Of a stretch of DNA of 56,186 nucleotides, positions 9,113-18,915 are shown piece after piece. This DNA is from SW10 sp965657795. Lineage in GTDB: Bacteria; Verrucomicrobiota; Verrucomicrobiia; Verrucomicrobiales; Akkermansiaceae. The number at the start of each line of letters is the position of its first letter. Within the stretch, counting starts at the first letter, position 1. The notes beneath the pieces are model-generated. The model was not told the DNA's origin, searched no databases, and was given only the letters and a program-made list of their open reading frames with translations. The DNA lies in NCBI GenBank assembly GCA_965657795.1, contig CBFHQJ010000022.1, positions 1 through 56,186 of the forward strand. The letters are read 5' to 3'. Position numbers and translations under genes: made by a program.

Positions 9113-12100
9113 TTCTTTTTAGAGACTTGCTCAAAGTATTTTTGCACCAGGCCCCGATAGTCTTCGGGGATCACAGCGCGACGGGATCCACTGACATCAG
9201 TCTTAAGAGTGGCCTGAATTTTCTCCCAATCGGCGGCGTTGATTCCCAACTTGGCGAGCTCAGCCGGAACACCCTGATCGGCCTGTGCCTGGCGCATTCC
9301 GTCCTTCGCTTCTTCGCTGGGAGGAGCGGCCTGATCGCCTGGCTCTCCGGGCTGGTTGGCCTGGGCCGGATCGCCGGGCTTGCCTCCCTGCTTCATATTT
9401 GACATCGCTTCGCTTGCGGCCTGCTTCAAGGCATCGGCTGCCGCTTGAGCTTGGGAAGCGGCTTGCTGTTGCTGACCGGACTTCGCGGCGCTGGCAGCTT
9501 GTGAGCTCTTCTGAAGAGCCTCGGCCATGGCGTCCCCCGGAGCCGGAGCCTGATTAGGGTTCTCTCCCTGTTGTGCAGCCTGGGCTGCTTGCTTGGCAAG
9601 TTGCTGTGAAGCGCTTTGGAGAGACTGCTGGGTCTGTGCAAATTTATCAGCGGCTTGCTGGTGCTGTTGAGATGCTTGCTGGGCCTGTCCAGCCTGCTGG
9701 GCTTGCGAAGCTTGGCTTGCCTTTTCCGCCCCCTGATTGGCCATCTCGCCTGCCTGACTTAGAGGATCCCCTTCCACCGCTGCCACATCTGCAATCGCCT
9801 GGGCGAGGTCTGCGGCACGTTCACTTTGCATATCCTGAAGGGCCGCCAGAGCCTCCTCGGGGCGACCTTCGGCAAGATCAAGCAAGGCCTCGGCAACGCC
9901 CTCTTGGCGCTCCTGCAACGCTTCCTGGGAACCGGAGGCCTCTGCTCCTTTTGCAAGTTCCGATGCCGCGGCTTGGGCAGCTTCTGCAGCAGATTGGGCG
10001 TCTCCCTGCATCGCTTCCTCCAAGGCGTTTTCGGCTTGAGCCAAAGCTTCAGGAAGGTCATTGGCGCGGGCCTCCTGCATCTCGCGAGCTTCACTCAACT
10101 CCTGCCGGGCGCCTTCGACAATAGCCTCCTGCTCACGGGCCAGTGCTTGTTCCAGAGCATCATTCAAACGCTCGGATTGTAAGTCCTCCAGAGCCTCAAA
10201 AGCCTCGTTGGCATCTCCGTCAGCCAGAGCTTCAAAAGCATCTGTAAGGGCCTCCTGCTGTTTCTGGAGTGACTGCTGGGAAGGCGAAGCTTCAGCACCC
10301 TTTGCCAATTCTTTGGCCGCATTCTGGGCCGCTTTGGCGGCAGCTTGAGCATCAGCCTGCATGGCTTCGTTCAGCGCCTCTTGTGCTTGCTCTATCGCTT
10401 CCGGAAGACTCTCGGCACGGCCCTCCTGGCTGGCTTGAGCATCACTTAATTCTTCCTTCGCTCCCTCTAAGATATCCTTCTGAGCCTCCGCGAGCGCTTT
10501 CGCAACATCTTCCGGATCTGCGATGTTCTGAACTTCCTCGAGAGCCGCCTGGGCTTCGGCGGTCTTCCCTTCCGCAAGTGCCTCAAAGGCTTCGGCCAAT
10601 TTCTCCTGCTTGTTTTGGAGAGACTTCTGCGCACCTGACTCATCGGCGCCTTTCGCTAATTCTTCAGCGGCATTCTGGGCTGCTTCGGCCGCCATCTCGG
10701 GATTGTTTTTCTGAACTTCGTTGGCCGCCTTATTGGCCTCCTCGGCAGCTTTGGCGAGATCCTCGGCCCGGCTTTCGCCGTCCTTCTTCGCTTCGGCCAT
10801 CTCCTCTCGGACTTCTTGGACCGCTTCACGTTGCTCCTTCGCCAAGGCCTCGGCAATTTCGCGCGGGTTGAGCTGATTTTGAACCTCTTCAAGAACCTCT
10901 TGCGCCTTTTCGGTATTCCCTTCGGCGAGAGCTTCCAGAGCTTCTGCGATCTTTTCCTGTTGATTCTGAAGCGCTTCCTGGGTTGGAGAATCTTCAGCAC
11001 CTTTGGCGAGTTCCTCGGCAGCTTTCTGAGCAGCTTCCGCTGCTTCTTCCGGATTATTCTGGCGGGCTTCGTTGGCTGCTTCATTCGCTTGCTCGGCAGC
11101 CTTGGCCAGATCTTCGGCACGACTTTCGTCGTCACGCCTTGCTTCGGACATTTCCTGCCTCGCCTCGTCGGCCGCCTTCTTTTGCTCTTCAGCCAAGGCC
11201 TTCCCGATCTCCCGTGGGTCGGCCATTTCCTGAACATCTTCGAGCACTTCTTGAGCCTTTTCGGTGTCTCCCTCGGCCAAGGCCTCGAAGGCATCCGAAA
11301 GCTTCTCCTGCTTCTCTTTCAGAGATTCCTGGGAAGGCGATTGATCAGAGCTCTCCGACAACTCCTGGGCGGCCTTGTTTGCCAACTCCGCAGCCTCTTC
11401 GGGTTTCGACTGACGAGCTTTGTCGACAGCTTGCTGAGCCTCATTGATCGCTTTATTGAGATCTTCGGCCCGATCACTTTCCTTATCCCGTCGCGCTTCG
11501 GCCAATTCTTCGCGTGCTTCGGTCAAGGCATTTTGCTGTTCCTGCGCAAGCGCATTCTTAAGTTGCTCGGCATTCATTTTTTGAGAAGCCGGTTCTGCCT
11601 GCTCACTCAACTTTGAAAGCTCTTCCTGGGCATCCTTCAATTCCTGAGCCTCCTTGGAAAGCTCCATCGCTTGATCCGCTTGAGCTTTCATCGCAGCCGC
11701 CTTTGCCTCGGGAGATTGCTGCACCTCTTGTCGAATCTCCTCTTGCATTTGGCGCTGCTCATTTTGCCAATCCTGGTTAGGAGCCTCTTCCGCGGCCTGA
11801 CGCGCCAGCTCCTCCTGCTTCTGTGCCATTTCCTGAAGCTTGGCCAAATCGTTGGTCTTGGGTTGGTCCTTCTGAACTTCCTGACGCAATTCCTGAAGAT
11901 CATTGATCGCCTCCTCGCTTTCACGAAGAGCATTGTCGACTTCTGCGCGACGGGCTTCGGGGGTATCCTGAAGTGGAGCATTCTCGACTGATTTCTTGGC
12001 TTCCTCAAGTTTGGCAACCGCCTGCTCGACGTCATCACGACGATGTTCCTGAACACCCTGCTTCATGCGCTCGCTGAGTTCCGTGAGATCTTCCTGGGCG

Positions 12101-13833
12101 TCCCCCAACTCTTCGCGAGCCTGTGCGAGAACCTTTTCCGCGCGCTCGGTGACCTCCTCTTTATCGAGTTGTCCTTTTGCGTCATGCATTTTGTTTCGAG
12201 CCTCGTGCACCTTTTTGATCGCTTCCTCGATGGTCTTTTGAATATCGCTATCCTGATTGCGTAACTCTTGGCGGACCAAGGATTCGGCATTCACGTCCAG
12301 CTTGAATTCAAGCCACTCCGAGTAGCCAATCCCGGGGCCTTCCAGCTCCTCTGGCCGACCATCACTAACTGCAAGGCGCATTTTCAGCTGTCTCGCGCCC
12401 TTGTGCTTCTCAACAATGCTGCCGAGGAACACCATTGCTTCCCCTTCCCAAAGTTTCCCGTTTGCGCCGTCAATTCGCTCCGGAAGCAGCTCGGCAAGTG
12501 GCTCAACCGGCTTCCCATTGACCTCCAGTTCGATTTCCACCTTGGCGATCCCGATCTGTTCAACTGCCGCGTATGTTAGAATCACTTGTTCACTTGGCTT
12601 TACCCGAAAATCGCGTTGAACCGGAGTAAGAATCTGAACAACCGGAGCCGGATCTTCTTGAGCAAAAAGCTGAAATTGCGTGGCATCCAACTCGCGGCCC
12701 AAACGGTGCTTCACTTTCATCGAGGCGGACCCATCAAGCCCCGGCTCCAAAACCTGGCTCCAGGTGACAATCGTCCCGCGCGCGGTGGGCTCCAATCCGA
12801 TCTCGCCCCTCGATTCAGAATCGACAAGGACCTCGCCTTGATCAACCGGAGTATCGAAGCGGCCCTTCAAGGTCACTTCGGTTCCCGCCAGGGCCTGAAT
12901 TCCGGTTCCCAGCGAAACCTCCCGGTCCGGCCATTCCGTGTAAGGGGGATATTGCATGCTGACCACCGGCTCCAAAAGGCGGGGCAGTGGATAGACTTTT
13001 ACCTCAAAGCGATCGCTCTCGCTCCGGTCAACCCGGGCGGAATACTTGAATCCGGCTTCGGCCGAATGAAGACGATAAGAATATTTATGAGTATCGCCAT
13101 CCGAAGAATTGGGCTCAAGAGCTTCAGTCACAATGTTTCCATTCTTTTCGATCACCAACTCCAGCGGCTTTTCCAATTCGCCAGTGTAAGTAAGATCAAT
13201 CTGGACTTCATCCCCCTCAAGCACCCCGACATCACCCGGATTGATCTCAAAACGAAAAGCCCCGGCATTTCCCAGTTCAGTGAATGGCGAAACCGCCCTG
13301 GTCAAAAGACGGCCCATTTCTTGCGGCCAGACCGCGACTAAAGCAACAATCGCAACCAAACTTGTCGCCATCGGCCACATGGACCGCCGAACACGACTCC
13401 CTGCCACCTCCTCGCGCGGATCAACAGTTCCTATGTCAGCAGCTGCCTCATTGGAGAGCTCCGAGAGTAATTCAGGTGAGATCCCCTCGGGGTGATCTGA
13501 AAGCTCAAGAGCAGTACTAATTCTTTCCTGCACTTCCGGGTGCCGCTCCTCCAACCAGCGCGCCAGTTTGACAAGCGGGATCTTGGTCAAGAGAGGCTTC
13601 GCAATGAAAAGGATCGCCCCAACTGCCGCCGCAGCAATCCAGGCAAAGAAAAGTCCCGCTCGCGCAAAGGATGCCAACGGCGCTAAAAAGAAGTCGATTG
13701 CCACGATGACTAGCAACCCAACAAGAATAACACCGGCGGTTTTAAGCAACCCTCGAGAAAGTTGAACTCTCCTGATTCGTCGGCGGAGAGACTTGAGACC
13801 CTTGGTGATCTCGGGGGGAAGACTGCTTGGCAT
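9109..13833 (-). CDS. DUF4175-family giant membrane protein with coiled-coil repeats
   Basis: A 1574-residue protein from ATG 13833 (MPSSLPPEITKGLKSLRRR). The open frame extends 45 codons upstream, but that part is low-complexity and runs into the divergent gene's upstream region. Order of parts: three hydrophobic segments in the first 180 residues (two near 28-80, one near 155-170); a beta-rich, Ig-like region to about residue 560; a long charged coiled coil rich in Ala, Glu and Gln; five tandem 117-residue repeats; a Gln/Ala-rich low-complexity linker; and a short C-terminal domain around LGINAADWEKIQATLKTD that ends KKK. The topology suggests an inner-membrane anchor with a very long helical rod. 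It heads a tight operon with the toroid and TPR proteins. DUF4175 genes often sit with MoxR/DUF58 genes; none are in the window. The molecular role is unknown. Confidence 0.8.
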   Translation of the reverse strand: MPSSLPPEITKGLKSLRRRIRRVQLSRGLLKTAGVILVGLLVIVAIDFFLAPLASFARAGLFFAWIAAAAVGAILFIAKPLLTKIPLVKLARWLEERHPEVQERISTALELSDHPEGISPELLSELSNEAAADIGTVDPREEVAGSRVRRSMWPMATSLVAIVALVAVWPQEMGRLLTRAVSPFTELGNAGAFRFEINPGDVGVLEGDEVQIDLTYTGELEKPLELVIEKNGNIVTEALEPNSSDGDTHKYSYRLHSAEAGFKYSARVDRSESDRFEVKVYPLPRLLEPVVSMQYPPYTEWPDREVSLGTGIQALAGTEVTLKGRFDTPVDQGEVLVDSESRGEIGLEPTARGTIVTWSQVLEPGLDGSASMKVKHRLGRELDATQFQLFAQEDPAPVVQILTPVQRDFRVKPSEQVILTYAAVEQIGIAKVEIELEVNGKPVEPLAELLPERIDGANGKLWEGEAMVFLGSIVEKHKGARQLKMRLAVSDGRPEELEGPGIGYSEWLEFKLDVNAESLVRQELRNQDSDIQKTIEEAIKKVHEARNKMHDAKGQLDKEEVTERAEKVLAQAREELGDAQEDLTELSERMKQGVQEHRRDDVEQAVAKLEEAKKSVENAPLQDTPEARRAEVDNALRESEEAINDLQELRQEVQKDQPKTNDLAKLQEMAQKQEELARQAAEEAPNQDWQNEQRQMQEEIRQEVQQSPEAKAAAMKAQADQAMELSKEAQELKDAQEELSKLSEQAEPASQKMNAEQLKNALAQEQQNALTEAREELAEARRDKESDRAEDLNKAINEAQQAVDKARQSKPEEAAELANKAAQELSESSDQSPSQESLKEKQEKLSDAFEALAEGDTEKAQEVLEDVQEMADPREIGKALAEEQKKAADEARQEMSEARRDDESRAEDLAKAAEQANEAANEARQNNPEEAAEAAQKAAEELAKGAEDSPTQEALQNQQEKIAEALEALAEGNTEKAQEVLEEVQNQLNPREIAEALAKEQREAVQEVREEMAEAKKDGESRAEDLAKAAEEANKAANEVQKNNPEMAAEAAQNAAEELAKGADESGAQKSLQNKQEKLAEAFEALAEGKTAEAQAALEEVQNIADPEDVAKALAEAQKDILEGAKEELSDAQASQEGRAESLPEAIEQAQEALNEAMQADAQAAAKAAQNAAKELAKGAEASPSQQSLQKQQEALTDAFEALADGDANEAFEALEDLQSERLNDALEQALAREQEAIVEGARQELSEAREMQEARANDLPEALAQAENALEEAMQGDAQSAAEAAQAAASELAKGAEASGSQEALQERQEGVAEALLDLAEGRPEEALAALQDMQSERAADLAQAIADVAAVEGDPLSQAGEMANQGAEKASQASQAQQAGQAQQASQQHQQAADKFAQTQQSLQSASQQLAKQAAQAAQQGENPNQAPAPGDAMAEALQKSSQAASAAKSGQQQQAASQAQAAADALKQAASEAMSNMKQGGKPGDPAQANQPGEPGDQAAPPSEEAKDGMRQAQADQGVPAELAKLGINAADWEKIQATLKTDVSGSRRAVIPEDYRGLVQKYFEQVSKKK
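9802..11556 (-). repeat. Five tandem 351-bp (117-residue) coding repeats in the DUF4175 gene
   Basis: Five in-frame units of about 117 codons each run from the Asn codon at 11556 down to 9802. Each unit begins ALA-EQ followed by a helix, has RAEDL or a variant near position 28, a centre resembling AAEELAKGAE, then FEALAEG near position 90, and ends with a VQ or LQ segment. Protein similarity between units is high, but the DNA has diverged, so the expansion is old. The heptad-like Ala/Glu pattern predicts long helical hairpins. Confidence 0.85.
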
Positions 13834-13980
13834 GGAAGCATTACGCCTTAGACCAAGCCTGACTTTCGAGGATAAAGTGACATTTTGACCACTCTCTGGA
13901 TTGCTTTGCTCCCAAAGACTGGGAAACTGAAACCGATCATGGTGAATCAAGGACACAACGAAGCACAAGGAGACGCGGGT

Positions 13981-14418
13981 ATGCCCGAAAAAAAACAGGG
14001 TTTCACTGATCGCGTATTCGGACTCCTGGAAGGGCCGGTGGCCTCATCCTTGGTCAAGCTCCTCGCAACCGGTATTATTTCCCTAACCACTGTCACTCTC
14101 GTCGCCGTTTTGGCATTTTCCTCCGCCCAAATCAGCATTCTCCTCTCCACCATCGGCATTGGCTTCCTTAGCACTGCGGTCATCTGGATCTTTGGAAGTT
14201 GGCGAAAACAGGGCAGGCCGACGAACCTTCCAAGCCAACAGGATCTCCAGACGATGAAGGCCCAGCTTGCGACCCTCGAGGATCGACTGAGCAATGTCGA
14301 AATCATCGAGCGATTCGAAGACCGGATGGCAACGATGATCAGCAAAGAGAAAACCGGAGACGATCTGACGACAGCAGGAACCATCCATACTTCTACCAGC
14401 GAGGAATCCGAGAGCTGA
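13981..14418 (+). CDS. Small two-helix membrane protein with a coiled-coil tail, unknown function
   Basis: A 145-residue protein that I do not recognise. ATG 13981 is preceded by AAGGAG ten bases upstream, which decides this start over the ATG at 13939 and the TTG at 13885. Two membrane segments (about residues 24-46 and 50-72) are followed by SWRKQGR, putting the C terminus in the cytoplasm by the positive-inside rule. A coiled coil follows around MKAQLATLEDRLSNVE, then a Ser/Thr/Glu-rich tail. It lies divergent from the DUF4175 operon and shares its promoter region, so joint regulation is possible. Confidence 0.65.
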   Translation: MPEKKQGFTDRVFGLLEGPVASSLVKLLATGIISLTTVTLVAVLAFSSAQISILLSTIGIGFLSTAVIWIFGSWRKQGRPTNLPSQQDLQTMKAQLATLEDRLSNVEIIERFEDRMATMISKEKTGDDLTTAGTIHTSTSEESES

Positions 14419-14423
14419 CTTTT

Positions 14424-14451
14424 TTGACAGTCGCCCGTTGCATCTTAAGTA
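14424..14451 (+). promoter_or_regulatory. Possible sigma-70 promoter for the DUF1549/DUF1501 operon
   Basis: A perfect -35 hexamer TTGACA (14424-14429) is followed after 16 bases by TAAGTA (14446-14451), a poor -10. It lies about 45 bases upstream of the DUF1549 start codon and just after the preceding stop. Confidence 0.25.
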
Positions 14452-14493
14452 AAAGAAAGGGACATTCACCCTGTCATACAAATTTCAAACCTC

Positions 14494-17457
14494 ATGCCGA
14501 ACGTCGCACGTATCCCCGTCTTGATTTCCCTCCTCGCCATCCAAGCGTTCGGAGAAAAGGCCATCTCCTTCGATCGAGACATCCAGCCCATACTATCTGA
14601 AAATTGCTACTATTGCCACGGGACCGATCCCAAACACCGTGAAGGCAACCTTCGTCTCGACCTTCGGGAGGATGCGCTCGACGCCGGCGCCATCGTTCCC
14701 GGAAAGCCCGAAAAGTCCGATCTCGTAGATCGCATCCACTCCAAAGACCCGGACGACCTGATGCCGCCACCGGATTCCAATCGTAAACTCACAGCAGAGC
14801 AAAAAGACCTACTGGCACGCTGGATTGAAGAAGGAGCGGAATACACCGAGCACTGGGCATTCGCCAAACTTGGAAAGCCAAGTGGCCAGTCCATTGATGA
14901 ACTCGTCTCAAGCCACCTCGCTGGAGAAGGACTAAAACTCAAAGCCCAGGCAAAGGCTCACCAACTTCTTCGGCGCCTGACCTTCGACCTCACCGGCCTC
15001 CCGCCTACCCCAGAGCAAATCGAAAAATTCGACCCATCACATCTGGAGCCCTTCATCGATGAACTCCTGGCCTCACCAGCCTATGGCGAGCATATGGCAA
15101 CCCCGTGGCTGGATGTCGCCCGCTATGCCGACAGCTATGGCTTCCAGCAGGACAAGAACAGACGAGTGTGGCCTTATCGCGACTACGTCATTAAGGCCTT
15201 CAATTCCAACAAACCTTTTGACCGATTCATTCACGAGCAAGTCGCCGGCGACCTCCTGCCCAATGCCACTCGTGAATCCCGAATCGCCACCACCTTCTCG
15301 CGCCTCCACCAGCAGAAGGTCGAGGGCGGCTCCGTGCCCGAAGAATTCCGGGTCGAATATATCGCCGACCGGGTCCACACCTTTGGCACGACATTCCTGG
15401 GACTCACCATGGAATGTTCACGTTGCCACGATCACAAATACGATCCTACCACCGCCAAGGACTACTATTCCCTCTTTGCCTTCTTCGACGATATCGATGA
15501 GTCCGGGCTTTACTCCTTCTTCAACCCCGAAGCCACTCCCACCCCAGCGATGCTTCTTCCCAACGAAGCACAGGAAAAGCAATTGGCCGAAGGCAAGAAA
15601 ACCATCGCAGCCGCGCTCAGTAAAGTTGAGGCGGTCACCAAGGATTTCAAGCCTTCTCCCGCCGACCCGAAAGATCTCCCGGGTCTAAGACCAGACCAGC
15701 TCCTTCACCTTTCCTTTGATGATGGCAAAAACCAAGGTGCCAACAAATCCGCCCCGGGGAAGATGGGCAAGGCTATCAAACTCACCGGGGACGATGCCAT
15801 CGGAACGAAAGTAGGAGATTTCCATCGGGAACAACCCTTCACGGTCTCACTATGGCTGCAGACACCGGACGTAAAAGATCGAGCCGTCATCTTCTCACGA
15901 TCAAGGGCTTGGCACGACGCAGCCTCACGCGGCTATGAACTCCTGCTGGTCGATAATCACCTTCAGTGGTCGCTGATCCACTTCTGGCCCGGCAACGCCA
16001 TCTCTATCAAGACCAAGACTCCGATCAAACCCGGAGAATGGGTTCATGTCGCCGTATCGAATGATGGCTCATCGTCTGCCGGTGGACTACAAATCCATGT
16101 CGACGGAAAACCAGCCGCTACCGAAGTTATTCGCGACAACCTCACCCGGGCCATCAAAGGCGGTGGCAACCCGCACATCCGGCTTGGGGAGCGTATGCGT
16201 GACCGTGGTTTCAAGGAGGGCTTGATCGACGAATTCCGGGTCTTCGGAAGCAAACTCTCGGACCAGGAAATCGACAACCTCAGCTTCCCGGTCGACCCCG
16301 CTCCCGAACCTCAATGGACCTTGGTACGAGATCCGTCTTACAAAGGCGCACTTAAGGAACTCCAGGCTGCCCGTTCCGCCTACAATCGCCTTGAAGAATC
16401 CATTCCCGAAATCATGGTAATGGAAGAATCGCCCTCGCCAAAGCAGGCTTACATTCTCAATCGAGGTTCCTACGAAAGCCGAGGAAAACCTGTCGACGCC
16501 GCCTTCCCCGAGTTCCTGCCAAACTTCGGCATGCAGCCAAGCAACCGGCTTTCACTCGCCAAATGGCTCACTCACCCGGAACACCCCCTCACATCGCGAG
16601 TGATTGTGAATCGCTTTTGGCAGTCCTTCTTCGGTCGTGGTCTTGTCGGCACCTCAGAAGATTTTGGAATGCAAGGTGAACGCCCGGAGCACCGCGAACT
16701 CCTCGATGAATTGGCGGCTCGATTTGTTGCTTCCGGCTGGAACACCAAGGCTCTCATGAAAGACATCGTCATGTCGCAGGTCTATCAGCAGGACTCCTTT
16801 GCCGATTCCCTCGAACTGGAAAAGGATCCTGAAAATCGACTCCTCGCCCGCGGTCCCCGCCACCGCCTTCCAGCCGAACAGATCCGCGATCAAGCGCTCG
16901 CCGCTTCCGGACTGCTCGTCTCCAAAGTGGGTGGAGCTTCGGTTCACCCCTACGATCTTGCTGAATCTTTCAAGCCATCGAAACCTACAATGGGAGAAGC
17001 ACTCTACCGGCGCTCACTTTACACCTACTGGAAACGCACCGGCCCCTCACCCGCCATGATGGCCTTTGACGCGGTGAAACGGGACGTCTGCTCCGCGAAG
17101 CGCGAGACGACTTCCACTCCGCTGCAAGCTCTCGTCCTTCTTAACGGCATTCAATTCGTGGAAACCTCCAGGCATCTCGCCGATCAGGTCTTGCAAAAGA
17201 ATCCGGACAAGAGCCGGAACGCGATTCAGGAAATGTATCTCCGCCTCGCCTCCCGCAAAGCCGATGACAAGGAAGTCGAGATCCTTTCGGCCATCTACGA
17301 GGAGCAATTCACTCACTTCAAAGCTCATCCGGAGGAAGCCAATCGATTCCTTTCGCAAGGTCACACCAAGCCAAAATCCACCACTCCAGAGCTAGCCGCC
17401 ATGACGACGGTAGCCCAAGCCATTCTCAATCTCTACGAGGTCAACACCAAGCAATAA
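14494..17457 (+). CDS. PSCyt1-DUF1549-LamG-DUF1553 secreted cytochrome-type protein
   Basis: A 987-residue exported protein of the Planctomycetes/Verrucomicrobia type. After a signal peptide (about 1-20, ending LAIQAFGE) comes a PSCyt1 domain with one haem motif, ENCYYCHG. Then follow DUF1549 (PSCyt2) with CSRCHDHKYDP, a LamG/concanavalin-like insertion (about residues 405-590, starting LHLSFDDGKNQG) and C-terminal DUF1553 (PSD1), with NRFWQSFFGRGLVGTSEDFG. Proteins of this layout are linked, by genome context, to breakdown of complex polysaccharides, but the reaction is not established. The gene is followed after 6 bp by its usual DUF1501 partner, forming an operon. Confidence 0.9.
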   Translation: MPNVARIPVLISLLAIQAFGEKAISFDRDIQPILSENCYYCHGTDPKHREGNLRLDLREDALDAGAIVPGKPEKSDLVDRIHSKDPDDLMPPPDSNRKLTAEQKDLLARWIEEGAEYTEHWAFAKLGKPSGQSIDELVSSHLAGEGLKLKAQAKAHQLLRRLTFDLTGLPPTPEQIEKFDPSHLEPFIDELLASPAYGEHMATPWLDVARYADSYGFQQDKNRRVWPYRDYVIKAFNSNKPFDRFIHEQVAGDLLPNATRESRIATTFSRLHQQKVEGGSVPEEFRVEYIADRVHTFGTTFLGLTMECSRCHDHKYDPTTAKDYYSLFAFFDDIDESGLYSFFNPEATPTPAMLLPNEAQEKQLAEGKKTIAAALSKVEAVTKDFKPSPADPKDLPGLRPDQLLHLSFDDGKNQGANKSAPGKMGKAIKLTGDDAIGTKVGDFHREQPFTVSLWLQTPDVKDRAVIFSRSRAWHDAASRGYELLLVDNHLQWSLIHFWPGNAISIKTKTPIKPGEWVHVAVSNDGSSSAGGLQIHVDGKPAATEVIRDNLTRAIKGGGNPHIRLGERMRDRGFKEGLIDEFRVFGSKLSDQEIDNLSFPVDPAPEPQWTLVRDPSYKGALKELQAARSAYNRLEESIPEIMVMEESPSPKQAYILNRGSYESRGKPVDAAFPEFLPNFGMQPSNRLSLAKWLTHPEHPLTSRVIVNRFWQSFFGRGLVGTSEDFGMQGERPEHRELLDELAARFVASGWNTKALMKDIVMSQVYQQDSFADSLELEKDPENRLLARGPRHRLPAEQIRDQALAASGLLVSKVGGASVHPYDLAESFKPSKPTMGEALYRRSLYTYWKRTGPSPAMMAFDAVKRDVCSAKRETTSTPLQALVLLNGIQFVETSRHLADQVLQKNPDKSRNAIQEMYLRLASRKADDKEVEILSAIYEEQFTHFKAHPEEANRFLSQGHTKPKSTTPELAAMTTVAQAILNLYEVNTKQ

Positions 17458-17463
17458 GCCGAC

Positions 17464-18915
17464 ATGAACATTTCACCTCTTCTCAATCGCCGCGAAGTCC
17501 TTCGCAACTCTGCACTCGGATTTGGATCGCTCGCTTTGGCCGATCTTTTGCAAGCCGAGAACTCGTCACTCCCATCTCCCCAACTCCCGGCGAAGGCCAA
17601 GCGAGTCATCTTTCTCTTCCAATCCGGTGGCCCCTCACAACTCGACCTCTACGATCCGAAGCCCCTCCTCAACAAGAAGCACGGCGAGCAACTTCCCGAC
17701 GATGTTCGGGGCGGACAACGTCTCTCGACAATGTCGGGCAATCAGTCCTCGATTCCGCTGGCGGGGTCACCTTTCAAGTTCTCCCGCCATGGTCAGTCCG
17801 GTCAGTGGTTCTCCGAAATTCTTCCGCACACCGCCAAGATTGCCGACGACCTCTGCATCGTCAAAAACATGTATACCGAGGCCATTAATCACGGCCCCGG
17901 CGTCACCTATCTGCAAACGGGGTCACAACTCGCAGGACGACCTTCAATGGGAGCCTGGCTGCAATACGGCCTGGGCACTTCGAACAATAATCTTCCGTCC
18001 TTCGTGGTGCTCGTGACCAAGAACAAAGGAGGGCAGCCTCTTTTATCGCGCCTCTGGGGATCCGGTTTTTTGCCCTCGGAATACCAAGGTGTCCGCTTTC
18101 GATCAGGCAAGGATCCGGTTCTCTATTTGACCAATCCCGACGGAGTCTCCGACAAGTCACGCCGCATGCTTCTTGATCGCCTTGCCGAACTTCACTCCCA
18201 CCAACACGGCCTCTCGCCGGACGGAGCAATTCAAGATCGCATCAAGCAATATGAAATGGCCTTCAACATGCAGTCCAGCGTTCCCGAAGTTGCGGATTTG
18301 AAGGAGGAGCCCGAGTCAATCTACAACCTTTACGGCAAGGAAGCCAAGAACCCCGGAACCTTTGCGGCCAACTGCCTCATGGCCCGGCGACTCGCCGAAC
18401 GAGGAGTGAAATTCATTCAACTCTACCATCAGGGCTGGGATCAACACGGTGGCCTAAAAGGAGGCATCAGCCGTCAGTGCAAGGAAACCGATCAAGCCTC
18501 CGCCGCACTCATTACCGATCTCAAACAACGAGGAATGCTTGATGACACCCTTGTCGTTTGGGGCGGCGAATTTGGACGAACCAATTATTCGCAAGGCAAA
18601 CTGAGCGCGAGTGGCTTTGGTCGCGATCACCACCCGCGTTGCTTCTCACTTTGGATGGCGGGAGGTGGCATCAAGCCTGGCATGTCCTTCGGCAAAACAG
18701 ATGACTACGGCTACAATATCGTCGACAAGTCAGGGGCTCCCATCTCTCCGGATAAACACAAATATGACGAAAACGCGGTTCACGTGCACGATCTTCAGGC
18801 GACTATCCTTCATCTCCTCGGCATCGATCACACCGCGCTCACCTATAAATTTCAAGGCCGCCACTTCCGTCTCACCGACGTTCACGGTAAGGTCGTGAAA
18901 CCGATTCTCGCCTAA
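17464..18915 (+). CDS. DUF1501 protein (alkaline-phosphatase/sulfatase superfamily)
   Basis: A 483-residue protein of the DUF1501 family, related in fold to alkaline phosphatases and sulfatases. The N terminus NRREVLRNSALGFGSLALADL carries a twin-arginine signal, so it is probably exported folded through Tat. Conserved blocks include FLFQSGGPSQLDLYDPKP, the metal-site region LYHQGWDQHGG, GGEFGRT and GRDHHPRCFSLWMAGGG. It is the constant partner of DUF1549/DUF1553 proteins, which supports a joint extracytoplasmic function, perhaps removing substituents from a polymer. Its stop overlaps the stop of the convergent gene. Confidence 0.9.
   Translation: MNISPLLNRREVLRNSALGFGSLALADLLQAENSSLPSPQLPAKAKRVIFLFQSGGPSQLDLYDPKPLLNKKHGEQLPDDVRGGQRLSTMSGNQSSIPLAGSPFKFSRHGQSGQWFSEILPHTAKIADDLCIVKNMYTEAINHGPGVTYLQTGSQLAGRPSMGAWLQYGLGTSNNNLPSFVVLVTKNKGGQPLLSRLWGSGFLPSEYQGVRFRSGKDPVLYLTNPDGVSDKSRRMLLDRLAELHSHQHGLSPDGAIQDRIKQYEMAFNMQSSVPEVADLKEEPESIYNLYGKEAKNPGTFAANCLMARRLAERGVKFIQLYHQGWDQHGGLKGGISRQCKETDQASAALITDLKQRGMLDDTLVVWGGEFGRTNYSQGKLSASGFGRDHHPRCFSLWMAGGGIKPGMSFGKTDDYGYNIVDKSGAPISPDKHKYDENAVHVHDLQATILHLLGIDHTALTYKFQGRHFRLTDVHGKVVKPILA

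Noticed and set aside
10269..11616. Long plus-strand open frames (200 and 266 codons) opposite the DUF4175 repeats
   Set aside because: They are antisense shadows of an Ala/Glu/Gln-rich repeat gene; repetitive codon patterns keep the other strand open. Their products are Leu/Phe- or Pro/Arg-rich with no family features.
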